A stretch of DNA of 12,154 nt. It comes from JAAYJG01 sp964450305 (lineage in GTDB: Bacteria; Bacillota; Clostridia; DSM-8532). The DNA lies in contig CAYVFB010000097.1 in the NCBI GenBank assembly GCA_964450305.1, positions 1-12,154 of the forward strand. Reading direction: 5' to 3'. The notes beneath the pieces were generated by a model. That model was given only the letters and a program-made list of their open reading frames with translations, did not search any database and had not been told where the DNA came from. Positions 7,020 through 12,154 of the stretch are shown here, piece after piece. The stretch's first letter is position 1. The number at the start of each line of letters is the position of its first letter. Made by a program: the position numbers and the translations under genes.

Positions 7020-7105
7020 GATTTATTTTTACAATGCCGCATAGATAGGAACCTAAAACTCAGGAAGATCTCTTTCATTGTATTCTCTATCTCGAATTCC
7101 TTTCC
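7020..7105 (-). pseudogene. Start-less remnant of a second QueG-like gene
   Basis: Reading the minus strand from 7105, a GGAAAGG ribosome site is followed by GAATTCGAG, ATA where the sister copy has ATG, and then codons for MKEIFLSF. A region matching the sister's LCGxAN block follows, with small indels (the shared CCGCATA core on the plus strand). After about 7020 similarity fades into AT-rich sequence. It lies six bases past the stop of the DUF6144-like gene, so it was once probably the next gene of that operon. It encodes nothing now. Confidence 0.55.
7055..7105 (-). repeat. Direct repeat, copy 2 (QueG-like gene start)
   Basis: Partner of the repeat at 5724-5774: 21 identical bases, then 23 of 30 matches, with the ribosome site preserved. 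Weaker similarity continues on the other side to about 7031 (shared CCGCATA core). Confidence 0.7.
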
Positions 7106-7111
7106 CATGTT

Positions 7112-7888
7112 TTACGTTGAATGTACATACTTTTTAATTATATCATCCGGAAGATAAATTACAAAACGGCATAATAATCCGTCACCGAGAACTGAGCTTA
7201 AAACTTCACCCGTTAGCGGAGTATCAAGGACTGCCTCCCAAAAGATTTTGGTGTGTCCAAGGCTGCAGTTGCATAGGGTGTCGGAAACGGCTCCTTGCTC
7301 CTGTAATATCGATTTTTTAGCAAACGGGCAATGGCAGGCATAGTATTTTTTTAGCTTTACATCTGTTTCCTTCAGGTATTTTTGAGTTTCACAGGGAATC
7401 GCTATTGCTTTTATTGTATTTTGATCTCTTGCTCCATATAAAATATAGGGCTGCTCCTGAACAAATTGCAGAACAGAATCATCAATGGGCTGTCCATGAA
7501 AAAATTCTCCCGTTTTTGCCGCTTTTGTAAATCCATCAAGGTTTTCTCTTTGCATTGCCGAGCAAAAAGCATCAATATCATTATATTGTAAGAATTTTTC
7601 TCGTGCCCATGAGAAGTCAGATTTTTTCAATCCGTGTTTGACATTACATAAGATTTCCCTGCATTTTTGTGAATTCACACTTCTCTCAAAATGAATCATG
7701 AATTCTCGCATAACTTGATTTAAATGATTTGCTTCCATATTATCAGCAGGAATCTCAACATTAGCAGCTAATTCATCCCAGGTATCTTTGCCAAGTTCTT
7801 TAATGAATTCTTTTTTAAGCGTGTCCATAACATTAATTTCATCGTATGGTAATTGATTTGTTCCTGACATAATTTCAACATCACTCAT
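7112..7888 (-). CDS. DUF6144-like Cys/His protein
   Basis: Soluble protein of 258 residues, function unknown; the family name DUF6144 is from memory and not certain. The C-terminal third carries the informative motif: C185-H-C187-PFAKKSI, then about 18 residues, then LC206-N-C208-SLGH212, followed by FWEAVL and a hydrophobic, strand-rich end (LLCRFVIYLP). The paired CxC motifs and nearby His look like a metal or cluster site. The N-terminal part (20-140) is helical and charged, with further cysteines C76, C81 and C109. ATG 7888 follows a strong AGGAGGGGGAG site. Upstream is an adenosine deaminase stub and downstream, six bases away, the remnant of a QueG-like gene. The codons are AT-rich compared with the genes to its left. 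Confidence 0.65.
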   Translation of the reverse strand: MSDVEIMSGTNQLPYDEINVMDTLKKEFIKELGKDTWDELAANVEIPADNMEANHLNQVMREFMIHFERSVNSQKCREILCNVKHGLKKSDFSWAREKFLQYNDIDAFCSAMQRENLDGFTKAAKTGEFFHGQPIDDSVLQFVQEQPYILYGARDQNTIKAIAIPCETQKYLKETDVKLKKYYACHCPFAKKSILQEQGAVSDTLCNCSLGHTKIFWEAVLDTPLTGEVLSSVLGDGLLCRFVIYLPDDIIKKYVHST

Positions 7889-7912
7889 TTCGATTTCTCC
7901 CCTCCTGCTTTT

Positions 7913-8002
7913 TTAGTTCAAATGATCAGCCTTGGGAATTCGCCTGATAGCGTTTAAATCATTAACCTTAAGCGCATTCATAAAATCACTCGAGTATTTC
8001 AC
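7913..8002 (-). pseudogene. 5' stub of an adenosine deaminase-family gene
   Basis: The frame reads FMNALKVNDLNAIRRIPKAD and then HLN and stop. Adenosine deaminase-family proteins of this type begin with an xxLKxNDLxxIRxIPKADLHNH pattern, where the final HxH binds zinc. Here the sequence leaves the pattern immediately after KAD, so every catalytic residue is missing. GTG 8002-8000 with AGAGG upstream is a possible start; ATG 7972 is another. It begins 19 bases after the VOC gene stop and ends 24 bases before the DUF6144-like ATG, so it looks like the remains of a gene removed by a deletion. GATC occurs exactly at the break (7924-7927). Confidence 0.55.
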
Positions 8003-8021
8003 TTTCACGCCTCTTCCATGC

Positions 8022-8435
8022 TTATTTCTCTTTTCCCCAGCTTCCAATCTCAAGCAGATTGCCTTCAGGGTCGGCGACATAAAAGTTTCTGATACCAAAC
8101 GGAAAGGTTTTAGGTTCTCCGGTAAATGATTTAACTCCAAGAGCCGTTAAACGCTCATATTCTCTGTCAACATCAGAGAAGCCATTCAGCCAGATACCTA
8201 TTTCCATTGTCAGGTTAATTCCTTTCGGCGAGTAATAGGTCTCCCCTACTCCTTCTGCGAAAGCTCTTCTGTCATACATGAACAGTGACAGCGGACCACT
8301 TTTGGTTTTAAAGTCCGCAAACAGTCCGCCATCCCAATCCGTTTCAAATTCCATGATATCTTTATAGAACGAAACCATTTTCTCGATGTCTTCAACAAGT
8401 AAACATACACCCACATTAACATTCATACCATTCAT
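8022..8435 (-). CDS. VOC-superfamily (glyoxalase/bleomycin-resistance fold) protein
   Basis: Single-domain vicinal-oxygen-chelate protein of 137 residues, a normal length for the family, with the two beta-alpha-beta-beta-beta modules visible: VNVGVCLLVEDIEKMVSFYKD at the start of the first and the second ending in FYVADPEGNLLEIGSW. Glu129 (LLEIG) matches the usual last metal ligand, but no His is present near residue 8 where glyoxalase I and many dioxygenases have one, so metal catalysis is uncertain and a binding/resistance role is possible. ATG 8435 has AGGAGG seven bases upstream. A promoter with an overlapping dyad (8470-8509) suggests independent regulation. Members are often annotated as glyoxalase or bleomycin-resistance protein; the substrate cannot be given. 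Confidence 0.85.
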   Translation of the reverse strand: MNGMNVNVGVCLLVEDIEKMVSFYKDIMEFETDWDGGLFADFKTKSGPLSLFMYDRRAFAEGVGETYYSPKGINLTMEIGIWLNGFSDVDREYERLTALGVKSFTGEPKTFPFGIRNFYVADPEGNLLEIGSWGKEK

Positions 8436-8469
8436 TATCTTGCCTCCTGCTTGTGATTGCTTTTATTAT

Positions 8470-8509
8470 CTTATATCAAACAAGACAATAGTGTGTCATG
8501 TTCTATTGT
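8470..8509 (-). promoter_or_regulatory. Promoter with overlapping dyad upstream of the VOC gene
   Basis: On the minus strand ATGACA (8499-8494) and TATAAG (8475-8470), 18 bases apart, give a good -35/-10 pair (5 of 6 each). A perfect 7-bp inverted repeat, ACAATAG (8485-8491) and CTATTGT (8503-8509) with 11 bases between, is centred on the -35 box. A regulator bound there would touch the polymerase site directly. No T-run follows, so it is not the terminator of the flavoprotein gene upstream. No regulator gene is seen in the window. Confidence 0.5.
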
Positions 8510-8521
8510 TGTACATTACGC

Positions 8522-9109
8522 TTACTTTGTGCAGCAGTTGATTACCTTGTCGGCAAAATCAACAGCAATTTTCTGTGATTCTTCCGTTTCAAATTTCTCA
8601 ACATCTTCACCTGGTTTTTTCTGTACAGCAGCCTTACCAATATAACTCAATTTAAAATGCTCGCAAAAACGTTTATTTCCATCCTCAAAGGGGCTAATGC
8701 CATAGTCGAAGTCATAACCGCATGTAGCAATGATTCCGCACATTTTCCCTTCCAGCATACTCGGCCCCGGTTGTCTGCCATAATATTTATGAAGTCCATA
8801 TAAACGGTCAAGCATTGCCTTCATTGGAGCAGTACAATACCAGATAAATATCGGACTGGCTAAAATAATGCAATCCGCCTTCAGAATTTCATCCGATATA
8901 TCGTACATGTCGTCTTTTATGGAACAACCGTATTCACCTAATCTATCCTGGCATTGAAAGCACTCCAGACAGGGTGCGATCTTTTTATCATAAATGAAAA
9001 TTGTCTTAACCTCTGCTCCTTTATTTTCTAACTCATTTACAAAAGGCTTCACCAGCGTTGCTGTGTCTCCGTATTTTCTTGGACTACCCTGGAAAATTAA
9101 TACTTTCAT
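8522..9109 (-). CDS. Flavodoxin-fold NAD(P)H-dependent oxidoreductase with Cys cluster
   Basis: FMN-binding flavodoxin-like protein of 195 residues (NADPH-dependent FMN reductase / iron-sulfur flavoprotein group). The FMN phosphate loop is GSPRKYGDTATL (residues 8-19), and ASPIFIWYCTAPMKAMLDR (about 84-102) is the second flavin-binding block. Between them C47-x2-C50-x2-C53-x8-C62 resembles the compact CX2CX2CX4-7C motif that binds a [4Fe-4S] cluster in archaeal and clostridial Isf proteins, although the last gap is one longer. ATG 9109 is chosen because AGGAG lies seven bases upstream and the family begins MKVLIFQGSPR; an upstream extension to 9181 has no support. It probably reduces quinones, nitro compounds or oxygen species using NAD(P)H. 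Cytoplasmic. Confidence 0.85.
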   Translation of the reverse strand: MKVLIFQGSPRKYGDTATLVKPFVNELENKGAEVKTIFIYDKKIAPCLECFQCQDRLGEYGCSIKDDMYDISDEILKADCIILASPIFIWYCTAPMKAMLDRLYGLHKYYGRQPGPSMLEGKMCGIIATCGYDFDYGISPFEDGNKRFCEHFKLSYIGKAAVQKKPGEDVEKFETEESQKIAVDFADKVINCCTK

Positions 9110-9240
9110 ATACTTTCTCCTGTCGATTATGAATAACACAAGCTTCGTCTTTGTAAGACAACTATCAACTGCACAGTTCAATGACGAATTCTGTTTTATC
9201 TCTTTTTTACAATATCATTTTCTTTATAGGATATAAAGAA

Positions 9241-9259
9241 TACATTTTGGTTTTATGTA
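9241..9259. promoter_or_regulatory. Small dyad upstream of the flavoprotein gene
   Basis: TACAT (9241-9245) and ATGTA (9255-9259) form a short inverted repeat. On the minus strand TTTACA overlaps its outer edge and a TTATAT sequence lies 19 bases on. It may be an operator, but five base pairs in AT-rich DNA is weak evidence. The 9110-9270 gap holds nothing else. Confidence 0.2.
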
Positions 9260-9270
9260 AAGTGTACTTA

Positions 9271-9702
9271 TTATGCCATAAAATCTTCATGTATCTTATT
9301 GAAAGATTGCATCCCAAAATTACGTAGCATCATTCCCTTGCTTTCATACATCTTAAAGCGAGAATAGAAACCTGCTATTTTTTCATCACATATCAAGTCT
9401 ATCATATAGTAACCATTTAAAGTATTTAGCATAAGCCGAACTAACTCAGAACCGATCCCTTGGCCTCGATACTCCGGTAAAACCTCCAACAGTGGAATAT
9501 ATGCGCACAATGTTTTATCAGAAATAGCATTGATAAATCCTATAACTTTTCTTGTTGTACTTTCTACTGCCAACCAAAAGTAATCACTATTTTCCAATAT
9601 TTTTACATGCTTTTGAATAGAGGGTGGGTTTGGCCAGCCGTCAAAAAATCCTTCAAGGTCTTTATCTGATATGTTTTCGAGAGAATTAATATACTCAATC
9701 AT
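9271..9702 (-). CDS. GNAT-family N-acetyltransferase
   Basis: Acetyl-CoA-dependent acetyltransferase, 143 residues, a usual length for a single GNAT domain. Motif A is LEVLPEYRGQGIGSELVRLM, with R79-G-Q-G82-I-G84 matching the R/QxxGxG/A pyrophosphate-binding loop. Motif B follows as CDEKIAGFYSRFKMY, ending in GMMLRNFGM. The N-terminal part carries strands around YFWLAVESTTRKVIGFINAI. ATG 9702 is used because GAGGG lies eight bases upstream; the frame runs 37 codons further, but that stretch is Lys/Leu-rich low-complexity translation of AT-rich intergenic DNA. The acceptor (small amine, antibiotic or protein) cannot be inferred. No obvious terminator. Confidence 0.85.
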   Translation of the reverse strand: MIEYINSLENISDKDLEGFFDGWPNPPSIQKHVKILENSDYFWLAVESTTRKVIGFINAISDKTLCAYIPLLEVLPEYRGQGIGSELVRLMLNTLNGYYMIDLICDEKIAGFYSRFKMYESKGMMLRNFGMQSFNKIHEDFMA

Positions 9703-9876
9703 GCAAATTACCCTCTTTTCATAAAGTACAGTTATCTCTCTTTTTGCGTTTTTTGATAGACTAATATGCAGCTTCAACTTTAAACTAATTTTTAAGGTTT
9801 TAAGTAACTTCAATTACCTTCTGTGGTAATCATATGCTTATGACAAGACGTAATGTCAGCTTTCAAAGAAAAAGGT

Positions 9877-9963
9877 TCAATACTCACCCATATCTCTATG
9901 TTTTTTTAATACTGCAATCCAATCATGTGATTTGCCAGTATAGTTTTCCGGATTCACTGGTTA
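9877..9963 (-). other. Stranded in-frame tail of the flavin reductase gene
   Basis: After the flavin reductase TAA (9963-9961) the same frame continues PVNPENYTGKSHDWIAV and on to MGEY, stopping at TGA 9879-9877. These 27 residues read as real protein. A C-to-T change (CAA to TAA) would turn a 216-residue protein into the present 188. The rest of the 9703-9960 gap is AT-rich, with one short hairpin (ATTACC 9813-9818 / GGTAAT 9825-9830) and no further gene. Confidence 0.5.
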
Positions 9964-10527
9964 ATGCACATTGTAAAGGAAACCTCCTTCACCATATCTG
10001 CCTTGAATAAGTTCATCTAAATGTGCTTCATCAACACAAACATTTACCACTTCAAAGCACATCAAGACACTGGAATCTCCTTCTTTAATTTCTCGATCCC
10101 ACAAATAGCGGCATTCAAGATTAAGAAAACACTCCTTTATGCGCGGTGCATTAACTGTTTTTGCCTGTTCTGCAGTAAGCCCTGACAGTGATATTTCATC
10201 ATCACTAAACCCATTATTTACTATTGTTGCTGAACAAAGATCATAGATTTCAGCAGAGGGAAAATTAAGTACCGCTTCGCCCTTTTCTTTTATGGTTTTA
10301 TATAAATGTCCAGCCTTATTCACGCTTGAAAGAATTGCATAAAAGCCGCGCGTATTGCCATTAAAACACGCCCACGATTGCAAACAGGCATTAGGTTTTC
10401 CGTTTGACTTGTACGAAGTCACAACAAATAACGGAGCAGGTATAGCAGTAACAAAATCCATCCAGGAAAAACCATACGTACTCATGTTTGACATTGACTC
10501 TGGAATCACGGAATACTCTTTTTTCAT
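9961..10527 (-). CDS. Flavin reductase-family protein (FMN-binding split barrel)
   Basis: Flavin-binding protein of 188 residues of the flavin reductase/DIM6-NTAB group (COG1853 type), which uses FMN for NAD(P)H-linked reduction or supplies reduced flavin. Visible features: PAPLFVVTSYKSNGKPNAC (about 31-49), the split-barrel strand with the sAxxGkpN-like turn; GFYAILSSVNKAGHLYKTI (about 61-79), the usual flavin-phosphate-binding region; GEAVLNFPS, the xxFxVNxPS-like strand; and LECRYLWDREIKEGDSSVL near the C-terminus. ATG 10527 has AGAGGGG upstream. The protein probably ends early, since an in-frame 27-residue tail follows the stop. The main fold is complete, so activity may remain. It lies 129 bp downstream of the nitroreductase gene and may share its transcript. 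Confidence 0.85.
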   Translation of the reverse strand: MKKEYSVIPESMSNMSTYGFSWMDFVTAIPAPLFVVTSYKSNGKPNACLQSWACFNGNTRGFYAILSSVNKAGHLYKTIKEKGEAVLNFPSAEIYDLCSATIVNNGFSDDEISLSGLTAEQAKTVNAPRIKECFLNLECRYLWDREIKEGDSSVLMCFEVVNVCVDEAHLDELIQGRYGEGGFLYNVH

Positions 10528-10580
10528 TTAGTTCACCCCTCTTTTTAACGGTTGGCATTTACTCAGTGTATGGCCGGATA

Positions 10581-10629
10581 TCGCAATCTCAAATCTCTTT
10601 TCAAGTTACGCAACATATGAAGATTGCGA
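10581..10629. repeat. 9-bp inverted repeat upstream of the flavin reductase gene
   Basis: TCGCAATCT (10581-10589) and AGATTGCGA (10621-10629) are perfect inverted repeats 31 bases apart. A third CGCAA lies at 10609-10613. They occupy the 129-bp gap between nitroreductase and flavin reductase. They could be paired regulator half-sites or a long-loop hairpin; no T-run follows. Confidence 0.3.
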
Positions 10630-10656
10630 ACCACATAGTTTCATGTTTTTCTTATA

Positions 10657-11184
10657 CTATTCAGCGCCATAGATGAACGTAGCTATTTCTTCAAGTGGTC
10701 GGAGTTCTTTTTTTGCTGGTTCTTTTTTAGGATAACCTATCGGTATGACGGCTACCGGACGCATTTCATTATGCAAACTCAAAATTTCAGCAATTTCTTT
10801 TTCACCAAAATATCCACACCAACATGCACCGAGTCCTATGCTTTGAGCACAAAGCAAAATGTTTTGAATGGCAGCAGCAGTATCTTGTATGCAGTAAAGC
10901 TCCCTTCCTCTTTTCTTATAACGTTCCTCTGTTCTTACGATATCGGCACACATAATGAGTAACACTGGTGCGCTTGTAATAAAAGCTTGCCTGCATGATT
11001 TCTCTCGAATCCTTTGTATTATCGCTTTATCCTTAACTATGTAGATATGCCAAGGTTGACAGTTTCCAGCACTTGGTGCGACCTGAGCAGCTTCAAGTAA
11101 TTGATTTAGTAAGATGTCTGATACATCGTTATTTTTAAAGCTGCGAATGCTTCGTCGTGACTTTGCCAATTCGAGAAAATTCAT
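10657..11184 (-). CDS. Nitroreductase-family FMN oxidoreductase
   Basis: FMN-dependent NAD(P)H oxidoreductase of 175 residues, usually acting as a dimer on nitroaromatics, quinones or flavins. FMN-binding RRSIRSF sits at residues 10-16 and APSAGNCQPWHIYIV at 36-50 (the PSxxNxQPW block). Later come AAAIQNILLCAQSIGLGACWCGYF, the second flavin-contact block ending in the family GxCWxG pattern, and PIGYPKKEP, the conserved GYP near the C-terminus. The length matches short family members. ATG 11184 follows AAGAGGTG. No FeS domain is fused. The 127-bp gap upstream contains a dyad (11257-11277) that may be its operator. Confidence 0.9.
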   Translation of the reverse strand: MNFLELAKSRRSIRSFKNNDVSDILLNQLLEAAQVAPSAGNCQPWHIYIVKDKAIIQRIREKSCRQAFITSAPVLLIMCADIVRTEERYKKRGRELYCIQDTAAAIQNILLCAQSIGLGACWCGYFGEKEIAEILSLHNEMRPVAVIPIGYPKKEPAKKELRPLEEIATFIYGAE

Positions 11185-11256
11185 ATTTACACCTCTTATT
11201 AAGATAGAAATAATGTAAATTTCGCAGTATCATAATTTTCTGACTTAGACAATTTA

Positions 11257-11277
11257 AAATGGCGTTAGTTACCATTT
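11257..11277. promoter_or_regulatory. Candidate operator dyad upstream of the nitroreductase gene
   Basis: AAATGG (11257-11262) and CCATTT (11272-11277) form a 6-bp inverted repeat with a 9-base centre, 73 bp before the nitroreductase ATG. On the minus strand TTGAAA lies just upstream and a TATGAT sequence further down, but no well-spaced promoter was found. It could be a MarR- or HxlR-type site; that is a guess from its shape. Confidence 0.25.
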
Positions 11278-11311
11278 ATTTTCAAACGAACAGTAATCAT
11301 CTTGAATGATC

Positions 11312-11929
11312 TTACATTTCATCTGTAACAACATCCCCTTCAGCCTCTATCGACATACGTTTTGTGAACTTGTGCAAAAACCGGGCTTTTTCTTGATAAA
11401 TCTTCTTTGAATAGTCAAAATGCAGGTCAGCTAAAAATTTCTGATCCTCTTTCGGGCGTTCGTTGAGAAGCCAGTCACATGCTTGTTTCATATTCATATC
11501 ATGGTTAATCGTATATGCAAAATGTATCCAAATTTCAAATACACCAAAATGATCTAATAAATCAGCATCCTGCTGGATTTTCAAATAAACTGATTCATCC
11601 CTCAAATCTCTTCGGTCATGTAGCGTTATAATTCTGCAAACTTCATTGAGCTCATCATCCATTAGTTCGTCTTTTAATAACTCCCGAGTTTTCTCTGCAC
11701 CTAGTTGTGCATGGTCTTTTTGATTGTGCATACAATCGTGAAACCATGCTGAAACGGTTAAAATGTCATCATGAGTATTATCGTCAGGCAAAACCTTTTC
11801 ACGGATAATTTTTGATAAATTAGCAACTCTTTGACCATGGTCAAATTTATTGCCTTTTTCCATAAAAGCGAATGTTGCTGTATTACCAAAGAAACTAAAC
11901 GCAATTTCTTTTATCTTCAGTAAGTTCAT
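11312..11929 (-). CDS. HD-domain phosphohydrolase-like protein
   Basis: Metal-dependent HD-superfamily protein of 205 residues, likely a phosphohydrolase of unknown substrate. Residues matching the superfamily: His31 in FDHGQRV, His64-Asp65 in AWFHDCMH, a further His104 in ITLHDRRD, and Asp121/Asp123 in QQDADLLDHFG, which together give the H...HD...D metal site. The N-terminus is helical. The C-terminal 60 residues (after NHDMNMKQA) are charged and helical, ending at residue 205. ATG 11929 follows GAGGAG nine bases upstream. It is not fused to a GGDEF, PAS or nucleotidyltransferase domain. A signalling role cannot be shown. Confidence 0.85.
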   Translation of the reverse strand: MNLLKIKEIAFSFFGNTATFAFMEKGNKFDHGQRVANLSKIIREKVLPDDNTHDDILTVSAWFHDCMHNQKDHAQLGAEKTRELLKDELMDDELNEVCRIITLHDRRDLRDESVYLKIQQDADLLDHFGVFEIWIHFAYTINHDMNMKQACDWLLNERPKEDQKFLADLHFDYSKKIYQEKARFLHKFTKRMSIEAEGDVVTDEM

Positions 11930-12005
11930 TACTATCTTCTCCTCGCATCCATCTATTTCTGCATTTTCAACTACACATTATGCTTATTAACCGCGACTTG
12001 TGTTT

Positions 12006-12152
12006 TCACGTAGAATTTGACCTCATGCCCCATTCACAGAGTCTTTCTGCATGGTTGTCCTTTATTGTAAATGCGTTGTTCTGCGTAGTGGTGCTCCGTG
12101 AAGCCAAAGCCCGCAAGAATGCCGGGTCCCTATAAAATTCCTCCAAGCTTTT
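12006..12152 (-). other. Open frame entering from the right edge, doubtful
   Basis: The minus strand from the window edge reads SLEEFYRDPAFLRALASRS and continues to a TGA at 12008-12006, about 48 codons with no start in view. It could be the tail of a gene upstream of the HD gene, but other frames over the same bases also give protein-like phrases and I recognise nothing. The remaining 11930-12005 bases look like an AT-rich leader for the HD gene. Confidence 0.2.
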
Positions 12153-12154
12153 AA

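Noticed and set aside
9813..9830. Short hairpin ATTACC/GGTAAT as a terminator of the flavin reductase gene
   Set aside because: No T-run follows on the minus strand, and six AT-rich pairs are common by chance.
8022..11929. A defence or secondary-metabolite system on the right side
   Set aside because: No nuclease, helicase, toxin-antitoxin pair, synthase or carrier protein is present; the genes are common single-enzyme families. The HD protein has no signalling partner beside it.
12085..12130. tRNA-like or structured RNA at the right edge
   Set aside because: I could not fold a cloverleaf or find a TTCGA-type loop, and the sequence is cut by the window end.

Overview
The window looks like a low-to-medium GC Clostridia-type (Firmicutes, probably anaerobic) chromosome. 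This rests on strong GGAGG-type ribosome sites, protein families typical of spore-formers (an SPL-type radical SAM protein, a YkvI-like transporter, a DUF7010-like membrane protein), and several small flavin/redox enzymes. The species cannot be fixed from the sequence. No tRNA, rRNA or CRISPR array was seen. Except for an IS91-type transposase and one truncated gene at the left edge, every gene lies on the minus strand.

Left edge (1-1648, plus strand): the 3' part of an IS91-family transposase, a short AT-rich tail with a hairpin that may be the element's right end, then an unrecognised gene that seems to have lost its 5' end at the insertion. It meets the next gene tail to tail. Middle (1608-6975, minus, about 50% GC in the lines I counted): a DUF7010-like membrane protein, an SPL-family radical SAM protein with a structured leader, an EamA/DMT transporter with two very similar halves, a YkvI-like transporter broken by two single-base frameshifts, a stub of a QueG-like gene, and a membrane-anchored divergent subtilisin-like (S8) peptidase. 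Right (7020-11929, minus, mostly 33-43% GC in sampled lines): a second, start-less copy of the QueG-like 5' end, a DUF6144-like Cys/His protein, an adenosine deaminase stub, a VOC (glyoxalase-fold) protein with a good promoter/dyad, a flavodoxin-type flavoprotein with a Cys cluster, a GNAT acetyltransferase, a flavin reductase with an early stop, a nitroreductase and an HD-domain protein.

Two themes stand out. The first is gene decay: six broken or truncated genes in 12 kb, including two diverged copies of the same gene start on either side of the S8 peptidase. The second is a run of small redox and detoxification-type enzymes on the right (VOC, flavoprotein, flavin reductase, nitroreductase), mostly separated by 80-260 bp gaps and so probably regulated one by one rather than as a single operon. 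I did not find a convincing new multi-gene system. The best leads are the divergent S8 peptidase, the decayed QueG-like duplication next to the DUF6144-like gene, the structured leader of the radical SAM gene, and the dyad over the VOC promoter.
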